Source: Durusdinium trenchii | Taxonomy: Eukaryota > Sar > Dinophyceae > Suessiales > Symbiodiniaceae | Length of the DNA stretch: 64,000 nucleotides | Assembly: GCA_963970005.1 (NCBI GenBank) | Contig: CAXAMN010003102.1 | Coordinates: 251,378 to 315,377, forward strand | Reading direction: 5' to 3' | Part shown: positions 53,655 through 64,000 of the stretch, one piece after another | How positions within the stretch are numbered: position 1 is the stretch's first letter | Layout: each line of letters starts with the position of its first letter | Position numbers and translations under genes: made by a program | The notes under the pieces: model-generated | Told to the model about the DNA's origin: nothing | Seen by the model: only the letters and a program-made list of their open reading frames with translations | The model's database searches: none

Positions 53655-54202
53655 GTGTGTGCTCTTTCCCTTTCCTGTTGGCTTTTTGCGGGTGTGCCTT
53701 TAATTGCGTTTGTGTTGCTTGCGTTTGCAGAAAGCACACATGATGGAACAGCAGTTCGTCAGAGTCGTCGTCAACAAAGAAGAACAGCAACACAGACAAA
53801 GCAAGAAAGCAGCAGTTGTTTTGAGTCATCATCAACAAAGAAGAACAGGAAACACACCCTGCCAAAAAACGGGAACATACATGTTCCCACTCAAGACCCC
53901 AAAGGAAGGCAACAAAGCAAAACCCAGGCATGACAGAGGGTCACCCACATGCTACACAACAAAGCAGAGGTCATTCTAATCTCGCACAGCTGCCTGTTCT
54001 ATTGCGCATGAGAACAAAGATATTCCATGCTGTTTGATGCCCCTGGTTGCTTGCCCCCCTGCTTGCGCTTCGTGGAGTCGCTTGTGTGTGTGTTTGTGAT
54101 TTTCAGTATGCTAAAATGTAATTAACTCAGGCGAACACCCCAGTTCCTTGTAAATTCTGGGGGAGTTGGGCGCGTGGCAAAAATGTAAGTTACAATTTGC
54201 GA
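53650..54202 (+). repeat. segment A, copy 2
   Basis: About 98-99 percent identical by eye to 51,763-52,317. Differences include one extra C in a C run and GG for AA near 53,870. Confidence 0.92.
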
Positions 54203-54576
54203 GGTCAAACTTTCTCACAGAACCCAGGTATTCCTTGCAAAATCTGCGGGTTTGGATGCGTGGACTAATTGTAAGTTACAATTTTTGACGTCTGCAAATC
54301 TCACCTTTTACTTGCGTCCTTAGACAGCAAGACAAAATCAGACAAACGCAGACTCGGGGGCGGTCAAAAGATGTAAGCGCCCCGCCGTGCCTCGAAAAAG
54401 TAATTTACATTTTTGAGACCACTTGTAAGTTATCTTTTCTGAGGCCACCTCAAAGTTAATGCAATCACATTTTTTGAGGCCCTCCGCGTAGGAAAATGTA
54501 ACTTACAATTTTCGACGTCCCACCTCAGGAAAGAGTGGTGATCATGGAAATAATGTGCCACTAGTGGCATCCAACG

Positions 54577-54616
54577 CTTGGCCATCACCTTGACAGCTTG
54601 GCCATCACCTTGACAG
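54577..54616 (+). repeat. 20-bp perfect tandem duplication
   Basis: CTTGGCCATCACCTTGACAG occurs twice in direct succession. Confidence 0.97.
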
Positions 54617-55009
54617 ACGGCCTAGGACATGCCCCCGCAGCGCGTCATACCCGCTGCAGTTGGCCACTCGCTTTTGCTCAATTTCAACGTTCAGATGTGT
54701 TACCCTATGAACATGGCAACTGCTACGACAAATGTGTCAAGCAACCTGGTGGTTTACAGCATGAAGAACCTGACGGTTAAAAGCCGCGCAAACACGCACC
54801 CCGCATCCACTCCAGATACGCCGTAGCGACGAAGGCCAGCAAACGGAATACCTCCTGGCCAGGCCTTGGTGGAGAGGCCACCCCACAGGCATTCAGTCGC
54901 CACCGGTTCCCTTCTTCCTCTTCTTCCTCTTCTTCTTCTCCTTCTTCTTCTTCTCGGCCGCGCGCCGCGCATGAGTGGTAGAGCTAGGTTGAACAGAGGG
55001 GGCGAGCAC

Positions 55010-55150
55010 AGCGCCAACATATCATTTCCTCTTCTGTTTGTTCTGTTTCTTCTTGTGGGCCTTGGTCTTGCGCAGCGTTTTGAGGGCGGTAAGGCCAGGG
55101 CAAGAGGAAGGAGCAAGAACAAAGTATCAATTTCTTTGTTAGCTCGAATA
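55010..55150 (+). repeat. dispersed repeat, copy 2
   Basis: Homologous to 48,395-48,625 (TTGTTCTGTTTCTTCTTG, TTGCGCAGCGTTTTGAGG, AAGAGGAAGGAGCAAGAAC). A long minus-strand frame across this part is rich in R and P and has no other support. Confidence 0.65.
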
Positions 55151-55354
55151 TCAAATAGGGCCCAAATGGAAATCAGAAGGCAATCAAAAGGAACCAAAGG
55201 GAAATGGAAAGGTATCAGAAGGAAATCAAGGGTGCACATGTTTGTCCAGCGCGCTCTTTCTTGCACCAGCAGCGTAGGAAAACACTATGAAATATTCGAC
55301 CCGCATTCCTTGCTGCAATTAGATGTAGATGTTGTTTTATTTCTTCCACAGCAA

Positions 55355-55531
55355 AACGCCCAAGGCCACGCCTGCCAAGAGAAAGATCACAACTGTCAGA
55401 CTTCTTCTTCGGCGAAATGCAGTCCGCACTTGGCAACAGGACTACACGTCAGCAGTGCATGAAATAAAAAGCGCACTGGCTGCGAGAAAGGGGAGCAAAT
55501 TCATTATCGGAAACAAACGGCTCATGCACTA
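55355..55531 (+). CDS. candidate last exon, basic protein
   Basis: After CAG at about 55,353 the frame reads KTPKATPAKRKITTVRLLLR and ends SKFIIGNKRLMH then a stop at 55,531. It is basic and balanced like a real C-terminal exon. No matching upstream exon was found, and it may be an isolated relic. Confidence 0.3.
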
Positions 55532-55620
55532 ACATGCACCCTTTTCGGAGGGGGGGCAGCACCATGCTAGGGTGAAGTTCACAGTGCTGCCAATGAGCGC
55601 GCTAAAATCAAAATTGAAAC

Positions 55621-55968
55621 TTGGAAATCGACACGAAGGAGGCGTTCCCCCCGCCGCACTGTGGGGTTCGTGACCGCTTGCGCGTCAAGGCAAAAGAGAT
55701 GTTGCGCACGTTGTGGAGGAACTCAAAAATGTGGATGGAGGAAAGCCGCGGTCTCCCGGTCAGCCGCTGGCGGCCCCCACGCGTGAGATCCAATCTGAAA
55801 AGAAACGCAGCAGAATTGCGCCGTGCTGCTCTCAGCAATGGTTGTGAAGTTTCCCCGACGGAGAAGACCAGCCATCCCGCCCCGGACTGGAGAAAATCCT
55901 CTGAAGAGAGTGTGCACTGGGTGCCCCAAGCCCAGGAAGAAGTTGATGTAGGACAGGATGCGCAGTAA
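55621..55968 (+). CDS. hypothetical 115-codon frame
   Basis: ATG at 55,621, reading RLRVKAKEMLRTLWRNSKMW and NLKRNAAELRRAALSNGCEV to a stop at 55,966-55,968. Composition is protein-like with amphipathic helices. No family was recognised and no splice signals were judged reliable. It could be an exon or a short gene. Confidence 0.3.
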   Translation: MEIDTKEAFPPPHCGVRDRLRVKAKEMLRTLWRNSKMWMEESRGLPVSRWRPPRVRSNLKRNAAELRRAALSNGCEVSPTEKTSHPAPDWRKSSEESVHWVPQAQEEVDVGQDAQ

Positions 55969-56712
55969 AAATCCAAGTTCGACCAAAAGGGAACTTCCAC
56001 TGAGTTTCCTGAATGGGCGTGGCCATGATGGGAGAAGATAAGCCCACGCAAGGAGGCATCATCCATTGAAACGCGTCCACGGCCAGCACCATGTGACAGG
56101 TTGCATCCTTAGTAGAACAAGCAATCCTTAGCAGAAAGGCAAATCCAGCGCGCCATGGCAAAGGAGTGGATCGATCCGGCAAACCTGCTCACGCTTGTGC
56201 CAAGACCTAACTGTCAGACTGTCAGGTCTTTTGACCCTGGTGGGATCATCTCCATTTCCCTCCCTCCAAAGCCCCCACCTCTACCTCCAGACCATTTTTT
56301 CCACTGCGGTTCGGGCGCAGGCAGCGCGACAGCGCACGACGGCGCAGATGGCGCGCACGGCGCACATAGCGCACTGCGGCGCAGCACAAATCGAGAAGCA
56401 TCGCGCCCAAGACCACTTGTGAGCGCTGAAAGATTCGCGTGGTAGCGGAGTGGCCAGAGGCGAGGCTCGCGAATCTAGGGGACAGGATGCCAAATTTGCT
56501 GGGTCAACGGGCGCTTCTAGGATCAGCTGCCGAGGTGGTGGAGAGCCCTACGTGGTGAAGGAGCCCTAGGGTGAAGGCAACTGGCCACTGCCCTAGAGCG
56601 CCGGAGTGGGCGAAGTGTTGCCAAAGCCCTCGGGACTCGACCCCAAGAAGCATAAGGACGAGTTGTCGCGATGGTGGGATTTCAGCTGGGGAGTTGAGCA
56701 AAGCCAGCGGAC

Positions 56713-56967
56713 GTGGAGCAAGAAGGAAGGCTGGTTGTTAGGCAGGTGCTGCCTGAAATGATCGTGGCGAATGAAATTGAGCTACGGTCAACATCGCCAT
56801 TGAGACAGTTGAGAGCAGCCTGCAATTTGTTTGGCATCAGCCAATCCGGCAGCAGAAGCAAGTGCCTCGAGCGGTTGGTGGCTCACATGAAGGAGAGAGA
56901 GTTGAAAGCTGCAGCAGAAGCACTGGCCGCAGCCCAAATGGAGGAGCCTCGGCAGCCCAATCTCTGA
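56713..56967 (+). pseudogene. SAP-like domain fragment of the decayed polyprotein
   Basis: In the 84-codon frame, STSPLRQLRAACNLFGISQS followed by GSRSKCLERLVAHM fits the helix-turn-helix spacing of SAP DNA-binding domains. The tail EEPRQPNL precedes the integrase region, which continues only in another frame. SAP domains bind AT-rich DNA. Here the fragment is cut off from its protein. Confidence 0.55.
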
Positions 56968-58171
56968 CCAAGAAGAACAAGATCAGTGGTGCAGCCTCAC
57001 ACATACGCCGTATGCCCCATGGTGTGAGGCCTGCTTGCTACACAGAGGGCGACCTGACAAGCATGTGGTTCACTGGGTTCCCGGTAGGCTTCTGCTACAC
57101 CAAAGCTGGCGCTATGGATCGAGCTCCCCTGATGAAGGTGATGGAGAAGCAGTGGACATCTATGGAGCAGAAGATCAAGGAGGAGAAGAAGGTGGCGAGA
57201 AGAAAGATGGCGGATAGCCAGACAAGCGACAGGCTACCTGGGCGCGGTGCCTCTGAAGTCAAGGGGCCAGCTGAACATCATGGTTGGTGAGACCATGACG
57301 TTCATCCAGACTCCAGACCATAGGCCACACTGAGGTCGGCCTGTATGGAGACAAGTTTTGCAGGCAATTCACTTGCAGAGAATTTGCCATCCAGCGGGTA
57401 CGCGCACATGGCCTTTGGAGTTGGGCAGCGCGTGCTTGCTGGCTTCTGAACCGCTTCCAGGCAAGCAAGGGCAGCACCAGCTTCGAGCCTGCGCTTCCAG
57501 GACTTCCAGACCTACACGTCAACGTACCAGGTCAACTTCGAAAGGATTGAGTTGTCCCTACAAAGCGTGCGTTGGGACATTTCATTGAAGACTGGAAGTT
57601 GCCCACCAGCAGACATGATCCTCTTCTGCCATAAAGATGAGGACGCAAGGGCACAGAGGTAGTCAAGGCCTATGCTGGATCAAAGGAAGGCATTGAAGAA
57701 GAGCGACGAGAACTTGAAGAGGCAAAAAGTTTAGGCACTGCTGGCACGAGAAGGAGATGCTGAACCAGCCCACGAGCGCCTCAACAAGATGATGCCAAGA
57801 CAAGGACCGCAAATCCTGGCGCAGCATCCTCCTCTGTCGCAACGCCACAGAGTACGCGTGAGAATGGTTGAGAGGCAAATTGAGAAGGCGCGCGTCGAAG
57901 GTGAAGAGATGCACTACGCAAATGAGCGCAGTCCGAGCACCCGGCTGCAGTGGCCACTGTGGCCACATCTAGACTTACACAGCTCGAACAATTGCTTCCC
58001 GGACCAACTCCTGCGACTCCAACCTAACTAGTTACCCATCACCCTGACACAAATGCTGTTGCTGGGCAAAACAGTTCACGCTGATCACTTACTGCGAATA
58101 ACTAAGCTCCCCAAACCCGACGGCCCGCGGGCCCTTGCACTTGGCGATGCTCAAGAGGAAGCGCGCGAGTC

Positions 58172-58636
58172 TTGCGAGTGGCACACAATCTGAACTCTTG
58201 CGGAGCTTTCTCCTCTTGGTTACCTTCCTCCTGCACTGGCAATTGTGATTTCCTCCCGGACGATGATCGCGCCTTTGCGCGACAACTCTGGGAAGAAGCC
58301 CACACAGACGCGGGCCATACGGTAATAATCATTGCTGCCCGTGCCGCCGCACTTCGGATGCCTCGCACTGGCCAGGGTGTTGGGCGGAGGCAAAACCGCT
58401 TCCATCGCATATGTCCTCATGTGGTTGGCGCTCGCAACACCTCCAGAGGTCAAAATGGTTATCTATCACAGACAAAATCCCGCACCGCTGCACAAGCCAT
58501 TTTGACAATGGTCGACAACATTGACTTATCAGAGAGCAAAAGGCGTCTTTTTTGTGAGGATGAGGCGACTGACGCCGACACCATCGAGTTGGAGGTGGAT
58601 GAAGACGTGGAGGAGGATGACTGGAGTTTGGAGTGA
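58172..58636 (+). pseudogene. middle part of the decayed polyprotein
   Basis: An open frame ends with an acidic stretch (IELEVDEDVEEDDWSLE). It lies between the integrase-like and RT-like parts, where related polyproteins have a variable linker. No catalytic motif was identified. Confidence 0.4.
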
Positions 58637-59799
58637 GGCAGTGAGGCAGCTTTGACTAGAACACCTGCACTGCCTGGAACAGAGGTGAAAGGGCTTGCGA
58701 CCAGATTGAGGAACAACGGTTGAAGAAGAGTTGAAGAAGATGGGAGTGATCGAGGATTCGAAGATAGAGGACTTCCACCGGGACAAGTTGGAATCAAGAC
58801 CAGGACATTGCCTAATCGTGAGAAAGGCGATCACGCTTGGCGGCGAGAGAGTTTGCCAATGATAAGAGGGATGATGTCTATTCTCCAGCAAGTGGAACCC
58901 TACGACTCCTACCAGCACTACTCCCGGAGATGAGGAACAAGGAGCACAATGGAGATGAAGAGGCTGGAGAACCAGTGATTGCTGGAGAACCAGTGATTGC
59001 CTAGACTAGGCATCAAAGATGCATTTCTGCAAGTTCCACAAGACCCCCACTACATTTCAACAGGCCTTGGATGATACGAGGAAGGGCCTGGTGTGAGCGC
59101 GTCCACGACTACCTGATCGAGAACCAGGACTTTCCTTCAACGTGGCGCATCCATGAGCCTCCTGATCCACATGGATGACATCATGTTCAGTGGACGTTCA
59201 AAAGTGGTTCGTGGAGGACTTGACGAAGGACTTCCAAGTGGAGGTGAGCATTGCGAACATACCACAAAATGAGGTTTCATTCCTGGAGCGGACCTATGTG
59301 TGGGTAGATGAAGGTCTTCTAGTGAAGCCGGGCCAGTACGCCGCGAAGATGATCCACCTGTTTGAGGAGAACTATGGTGGCCAAGAAGCGCAAACTGCCA
59401 GCAACCTCTGAATCCAAATTGACCTCTCCAAACGATGCAGCTGTGTTTCGCTCTCAAGGAGTTGGCTAGCAAGACCGCCCAACAGAGAGATCGAGAGATC
59501 ATGTGGCGCTGCAATAGATGAAGAGGGAGAGAGGAGGGCAGAGGCAATGGCTCCTGGAAGCCTTCACTGACTGATTGGGGCGGACGCAAAGCTACGAGGA
59601 GATCAAGGAGAAGGTGAAGTACAAGAAGGCGATGCAGCTGGCTCGAATGATGCTGCTGGTGTGGGGTATGTGTGTGGGGTATGTAGAGATGAAGGGGTCA
59701 GAGACGGTGGGGGAGATTTCGGCGGAGCAGCTCAACCACCGGAACTTGCTGTGAATGAGGGCAGCGCTGAGAGCCAGGCAGGACATCATTGCTGTAGAA

Positions 59800-61881
59800 G
59801 TAGGAAATAGACAGAAAGCAGGACGGTTGTTTGAATTGACGGCGGAACTTTATCAGCTTTTAGACTGCTGAATGAGTTTGGCAAGGGGCTACGCTCACTG
59901 TGCCCAAAAGGAGAGCGCGAAACTACAACAAAAGTACTCATCCTTTTCATTTCAAGACTGAGTGCTCAAAGATCCGCGCGAAGGCATTTGCGCGATTACT
60001 GCAATTGGCTATAGCTCTTTGGGGAGGTTGCTTGCGTGCGTGCGTGCGTGCGTACGTACCCACGTGCTTGCTTGCTTGCTTGTCTCGATCTTGGTGGTTT
60101 GATGCAGCTGCAGCTGGAGGTGCTGTTGCTGCCAATCTGGTCAGCTTTTGCTAGTCTGCTGGTGCACCATCATAGCCCTGCTTCTTTGCTGGAAGCGTGC
60201 TTACAGGTCACCTGGGCAGTGTTCTCATGGAGTTGGGTTGGTATTTTCATACACGACGACCTCTTGCTAATTGTGTTTTGTCAACAGTTCCTTGCCTTTT
60301 ATCATAAAACATCATAAAACAAGGACCTGCATACTGGTTTATGCCTTTCGTGGCGGAAGAGAGCGCCTGCCACATTTTGCAAGTTCAACGACCTAGTTTT
60401 GCCAGTTGCTCTTGTTGTTGTTGCATTGTTTGGGGCGTTTTGACGAAGACAAAGGGAAGACAACCACGTCTCGCGATTTTGCAGTCACGTGTCATTTCGG
60501 TTTGCAGCACATATATATATATATATATTTGGCTGCAAACTCAGGCCATATATGCCCGCTATTTCATTCAAGAGATGAACCACAACTGGCTCAATACGGA
60601 CACTTTTCCGCAAGGTTTTATTGTTTTTGTGCGGGGCCAGCTACTGACTGTTTGCTGGTGTGCTGAGCATGCGCCTGCGTTTGCAGACGAGCAAGCGTGG
60701 TGTCTCCAGCCCAAAGGTCGAAGAATCGGAGCGTTTCATTGGCCATGGAAAACTGTTTGACGCTTTCAGAAAAGCGACGTTTCCGCACTTCCGCGCAATG
60801 AAATTCCATCCTTGACGCAATTGTTTCCTCCAATCCTCGCGCGTATTAATTTAGCTGTGACCGCCTCAGGGTGCCAACGCACTGAGAAGGACTTTTGCAA
60901 AGCCTCGTCAGACAAGACAAGCTAAATTTAAGCAGATAAGCACAGAGGCAAGGACTGTGCATGGGCCGGTCCAGTTTTCTCATTGTAGGTCCACGAACTC
61001 GAGGCCAGGCAAGACAAGACAACTGCCATCCACCTGAAGAGGAAACATGGCATGACAGTCAACCAACAAAGACATTTGAGTGTTTCTTCTACAGTGCTAC
61101 ACAACGCATTGTAATCGGAAGCATCGCTTCTTTGGAAGCCCCGTATGGTTGTTGAAGGAAACTCAAAGACACAATTTGTGGGTTCAGGGTGAACTGCTTT
61201 GCAAAAGGTGACATACCACGATGTTGTACGAACGTTGTTCAGACAAGAAACTTGTGAGCAGGAAAGGGCGCAAGCAGTTTGTCAATTTGTGGAGTAAGTC
61301 AATGCCCAGTCGCAAAACGACAACTACCCTGCAAGAACCCAAAATCTGAAACAAAGAAGCTGCGTAGACATTTGCCCACGGGAAAGTCAGTAAAGATGAA
61401 GGTGCATATTGTATTACGCTTTGCATAGGCTTGCTTGTTCGCCGAGATTCCTCTTGAATCGGATAAGTGCATGAACCTTGCCAAACAATACCAGGACCTA
61501 AACTCTATATGCAAGACAATTCCAAAAGGTGCGAGACATCCTAACATTAAGTAAACACACAAGTTGCTTAGACCTCAATGTTGAACGCATCCACAAAAGG
61601 TATGATGGCCCAGCCGTAGCAAAAGCAACGCAGAATCTTGAATGCCCTGGATTTATGGGAGCTCCACACACAGGTCCATGGGCATCGGAAAGTTGTGGAT
61701 CAATGTCGAGTCAATCAATCAGACTGACAAACTGCAGTGTTGTAACTTTGGATTACACTTTGTGCAAAAGTCTCAAAAATACACTTTGAAATAAGTATGT
61801 GAGTTATGTCCACAATCATTTGATTGTATTGGATCGGACATATTTTATCACATATTGTCTATATATGGTTGTGTAGACATA
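59800..61881. other. gene-poor interval
   Basis: No convincing exon. It contains GCGT/GCTT tetranucleotide runs at about 60,033-60,084 and a TA run at 60,511-60,529. Confidence 0.5.
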
Positions 61882-62046
61882 CACACACACTTAGGATAGG
61901 GTGTACTGAACTGAAAGCGGTGCCACACGCCAGCCTAGGTTACCATTTCCTATTAGTACACGTGAGAACCAACGGATCCTGGAGGTCTTCAAAAGGAGAA
62001 GTGGCCCAAAGCGGAAGAAACCAATCGACGATCACGGGTCGAACAG
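61882..62046 (+). repeat. segment X, copy 1
   Basis: ACACACTTAGGATAGG..., CACACGCCAGCCTAGG and GATCCTGGAGGTCTTCAA are shared with 63,721-63,870 at roughly 80-85 percent identity. Confidence 0.85.
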
Positions 62047-62252
62047 GATGACGGCGGACTGCCAATGCATTAGCCCTATACCAAAGGTTAAAAATTGCGC
62101 AGGTACAAGTGGTTGATCAGACCACTCATCCACCGAAATGCCATAGCTTCGTTGGACTGGATAGGCAAATCGGCTCCAGTCCCCCTGCTCTAAAATGAAA
62201 GTACAATGAAAGTACAATCCAAACGGATCCCTGTGACTACAAGGGGCACACA

Positions 62253-62635
62253 CTCTGACATTGGTTTGCTGTTAACTCAATTCCCACGTTGCGAAGGAAG
62301 GTGAGGGAAACGCAAGGTGAAAAGGTCAGCGCACTTGTATTGTTTGAACAAACTGTTGACATGTCTGCGGTGGCGAACGTCAGCGCGACTCAGCTGCATG
62401 AGAAAGCGGCAAAAGGTTTGGGGGAAGGTATCATGAACCACCATGGAACCAAAAAGGGAGATTGGACAGCTTGTTTAAAAGTTGAAGCAGGTACACAGGG
62501 ATGATCAGTCCCTGCATCCTGGTCATCTGCATAGAGCTTCGTTGGCGACGGCTATGCAGTGACCCTGTCGCCCCCTGCTGAAGAAGCATTCAAAACTAAA
62601 AGCAAGGTGGAACCCTTAGGTACAGGGGTTGACAC
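62253..62635 (+). repeat. segment R, copy 1
   Basis: It matches 63,342-63,723 (offset 1,089) almost perfectly. Its middle part (GAACCACCATGGAA, then GACAGCTTGTTTAAAAGTT) is homologous to the reverse complement of segment B at 52-53.6 kb. The 71-codon frame inside (MRRKVRETQGEK...) is identical in both copies but short, with no other support. Confidence 0.92.
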
Positions 62636-63341
62636 GCACACACACACGGTGCCGCTTTGCGGCGCTCGTGCGAAGAACCTGAATAGCTACCTAAAAAGCC
62701 TTAGAAACAAAAGAAACACAGAAAGAGCAGCGCTAAGAGGGCAAGAGAGAAAGGTAGGTGTAGAAAAAAGTGAATACTTAGCCCTTGACTGGGGTAGGGA
62801 AACGAGCCTCAAGAGCAACCTAAAAGGCCTGAGTGAAAGCCCAAGAAACGACCAAAAGCGCAAGAAGGAAAGTGGGGGGGGCAGGGAGGTGTATGTACAT
62901 GTGTGTGTCCGTGTGTGCGTATGAATACTTAGCACTCTAGAGTTACTGACTACTTAGCAGAAGCGAATTACGCGCAGTAGTTTTGGAGCGGGACTTTAGT
63001 CTTAGACCGCCCGGGTAGAGAAGACTAGAAAAGGGACAACAGAGGGAAAGGCACCGACGCACAAGTGTGCCGAGTACCATTTCCCTGTGTTACCCTAATT
63101 AGGTAGGGAGTAGAACTCGGTGGGGGGGGGTTGGGAAACCTGCCTCAAGTGGGTTGAATTCCGTTTTTTAGCCCGGCGGCTGTGGTATCCGTGAAAGCCC
63201 GGCGGCTTTTAATCCTGTTAATTCAGTATTGGCATGGAAGTAGCGACAGTGATCCACGATGAAACGACGATAAATCAGGGAAATGAGTACCGGTCTGAAA
63301 ACAGCGCCTCCTTGCGGAGGAGGACGGCTGAGCGGTTCACC

Positions 63342-63723
63342 CTCTGACATTGGTTTGCTGTTAACTCAATTCCCACGTTGAGAAGGAAGGTGAGGGAAAC
63401 GCAAGGTGAAAAGGTCAGCGCACTTGTATTATTTGAACAAACTGTTGACATGTCTGCGGTGGCGAACGTCAGCGCGACTCAGCTGCATGAGAAAGCGGCA
63501 AAAGGTTTGGGGGAAGGTATCATGAACCACCATGGAACCAAAAAGGGAGATTGGACAGCTTGTTTAAAAGTTGAAGCAGGTACACAGGGATGATCAGTCC
63601 CTGCATCCTGGTCATCTGCATAGAGCTTCGTTGGCGACAGCTATGCAGTGACCCTGTCGCCCCCTGGTGAAGAAGCATTCAAACTAAAAACAAGGTGGAA
63701 CCCTTAGGTACAGGGGTTGACAC
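63342..63723 (+). repeat. segment R, copy 2
   Basis: Nearly identical to copy 1, with substitutions such as A for G in TATTATTTG near 63,430. Followed at once by segment X copy 2. Confidence 0.92.
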
Positions 63724-63870
63724 ACACTTAGGATAGGTACTGAACGGAAAGCGGCGCCACACGCCGGCCTAGGGTTCCATTTCCTAAGGGTACATGTATA
63801 AACCACTGGATCCTGGAGGTCTTCAAGAGGAAGTAGGGCCCAAAGGGAAAAAGACGAGCGACGAACCGAC
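63721..63870 (+). repeat. segment X, copy 2
   Basis: Diverged copy of 61,882-62,046. The last bases of the window (CAGGTACGTTTTCACGACA) again match part of segment B in reverse complement, so a further B/R-type copy begins at the edge. Confidence 0.82.
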
Positions 63871-64000
63871 AAGATGACGTCGTGACGTGCAAGTCTGCGG
63901 AGCTCACTAGCACTTTACAAAAGGAAGAAGGGTGGCCACCAGCTGCGTCTTATAATGCGCCCAGGTGCACCAAGCAGGTACGTTTTCACGACAGCTTGGA

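Larger units (their letters stand above)
43535..54520. repeat. dispersed palindrome TGTAA-S-TTACA
   Basis: Exact or near copies occur near 43,541, 43,806, 43,860, 49,462, 49,505, 49,726, 50,079, 51,512, 52,292, 54,184, 54,268, 54,403, 54,425 and 54,495. They are often flanked by A on the left and T on the right, and followed by GACGTC or GAGGCC. All lie in non-coding DNA. Like GAGCG-W-CGCTC it is an 11-bp odd palindrome with a variable centre. Confidence 0.75.
56713..59752 (+). mobile_element. decayed copia-type polyprotein
   Basis: Scattered frames on the plus strand follow one order. A SAP-like domain (56,790-56,900) is followed by an integrase zinc region in a shifted frame at about 57,000-57,050 (LTHTPYAPWCEACLLHRGR). 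RT start RDDVYSPASGTLRLLP lies at about 58,868-58,915, KDAFLQVPQDPHY at about 59,019, HMDD at 59,168-59,179 (position of the catalytic YxDD), and the late RT stretch VSFLERTYVWVDEGLLVKP at about 59,275-59,333. Many stops and shifts separate them. LTRs were not found. It is unrelated in detail to the element at 30-38.8 kb and far older. Confidence 0.72.

Noticed and set aside
54754-55266. 170-codon minus-strand frame
   Set aside because: Composed largely of simple CTT/TTC repeats and a dispersed repeat, with no motif or splice signal.
56440-56520. tRNA-like start (GTAGCGGAGTGGCC...)
   Set aside because: No matching acceptor stem, anticodon arm or GGTTCGAAT-type T loop follows.
63168-63350. 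Repeated GCCCGGCGGCT near 63,171 and 63,197 as a regulatory site
   Set aside because: Only two copies 26 bases apart, with no further structure.

Overview
The window looks like nuclear DNA of a dinoflagellate, most likely a symbiodiniacean. The grounds are multi-exon genes whose inferred introns end in AG before a G, long runs of genes on one strand, many gene families and repeats of the kind I associate with Symbiodinium-type genomes, a probable relic of the dinoflagellate spliced leader, and no bacterial operon, rRNA or tRNA signal. Nothing was searched against a database. Family names rest on motifs I can see, and exon limits are approximate.

Layout. 0-13 kb: four candidate multi-exon genes, all on the minus strand. 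They are a fragment of a dinoflagellate multicopy family, a Lys/Glu-rich protein, a protein with motifs like those of C5-DNA methyltransferases, and an acidic/basic protein. 13.2-26.6 kb: a decayed Helitron-like block on the minus strand, with an OTU-type cysteine protease, a Cys-rich and DUF6570-like region, a HUH Rep domain, and a glycosyltransferase (GT32-like) gene. This block is split by a 5.6 kb element at 18,340-23,945 that has perfect 23-bp terminal inverted repeats and flanking TA dinucleotides. 26.8-28.4 kb: two copies of a double-hairpin module, minisatellites and an unidentified reading frame. 30,061-38,804: a nearly intact Ty1/copia LTR retrotransposon with 220-bp LTRs differing at one base, a CATAC target duplication and a primer site matching the anticodon arm of initiator tRNA-Met. 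It carries CCCH+CCHC zinc fingers in gag, protease, a DDE integrase with an acidic insert, RT, RNase H, and extra 3' coding with a membrane segment and a Cys/His module.

38.8-56.7 kb is gene-poor and repeat-rich. It holds a 42-bp Cys-coding array, 122-bp and 73-bp arrays, a dispersed TGTAA-S-TTACA palindrome, about eleven fold-back units, duplicated A and B segments, and a possible retroposed mRNA at 48.7-49.4 kb. 56.7-59.8 kb: a badly decayed copia-type polyprotein (SAP, integrase zinc region, RT). 61.9-63.9 kb: further duplicated segments, one homologous in inverted orientation to segment B at 52-53.6 kb.

The mobile elements dominate. The 11-bp palindrome GAGCG-W-CGCTC is seen only in the two halves of the split Helitron-like block, which supports their former continuity.
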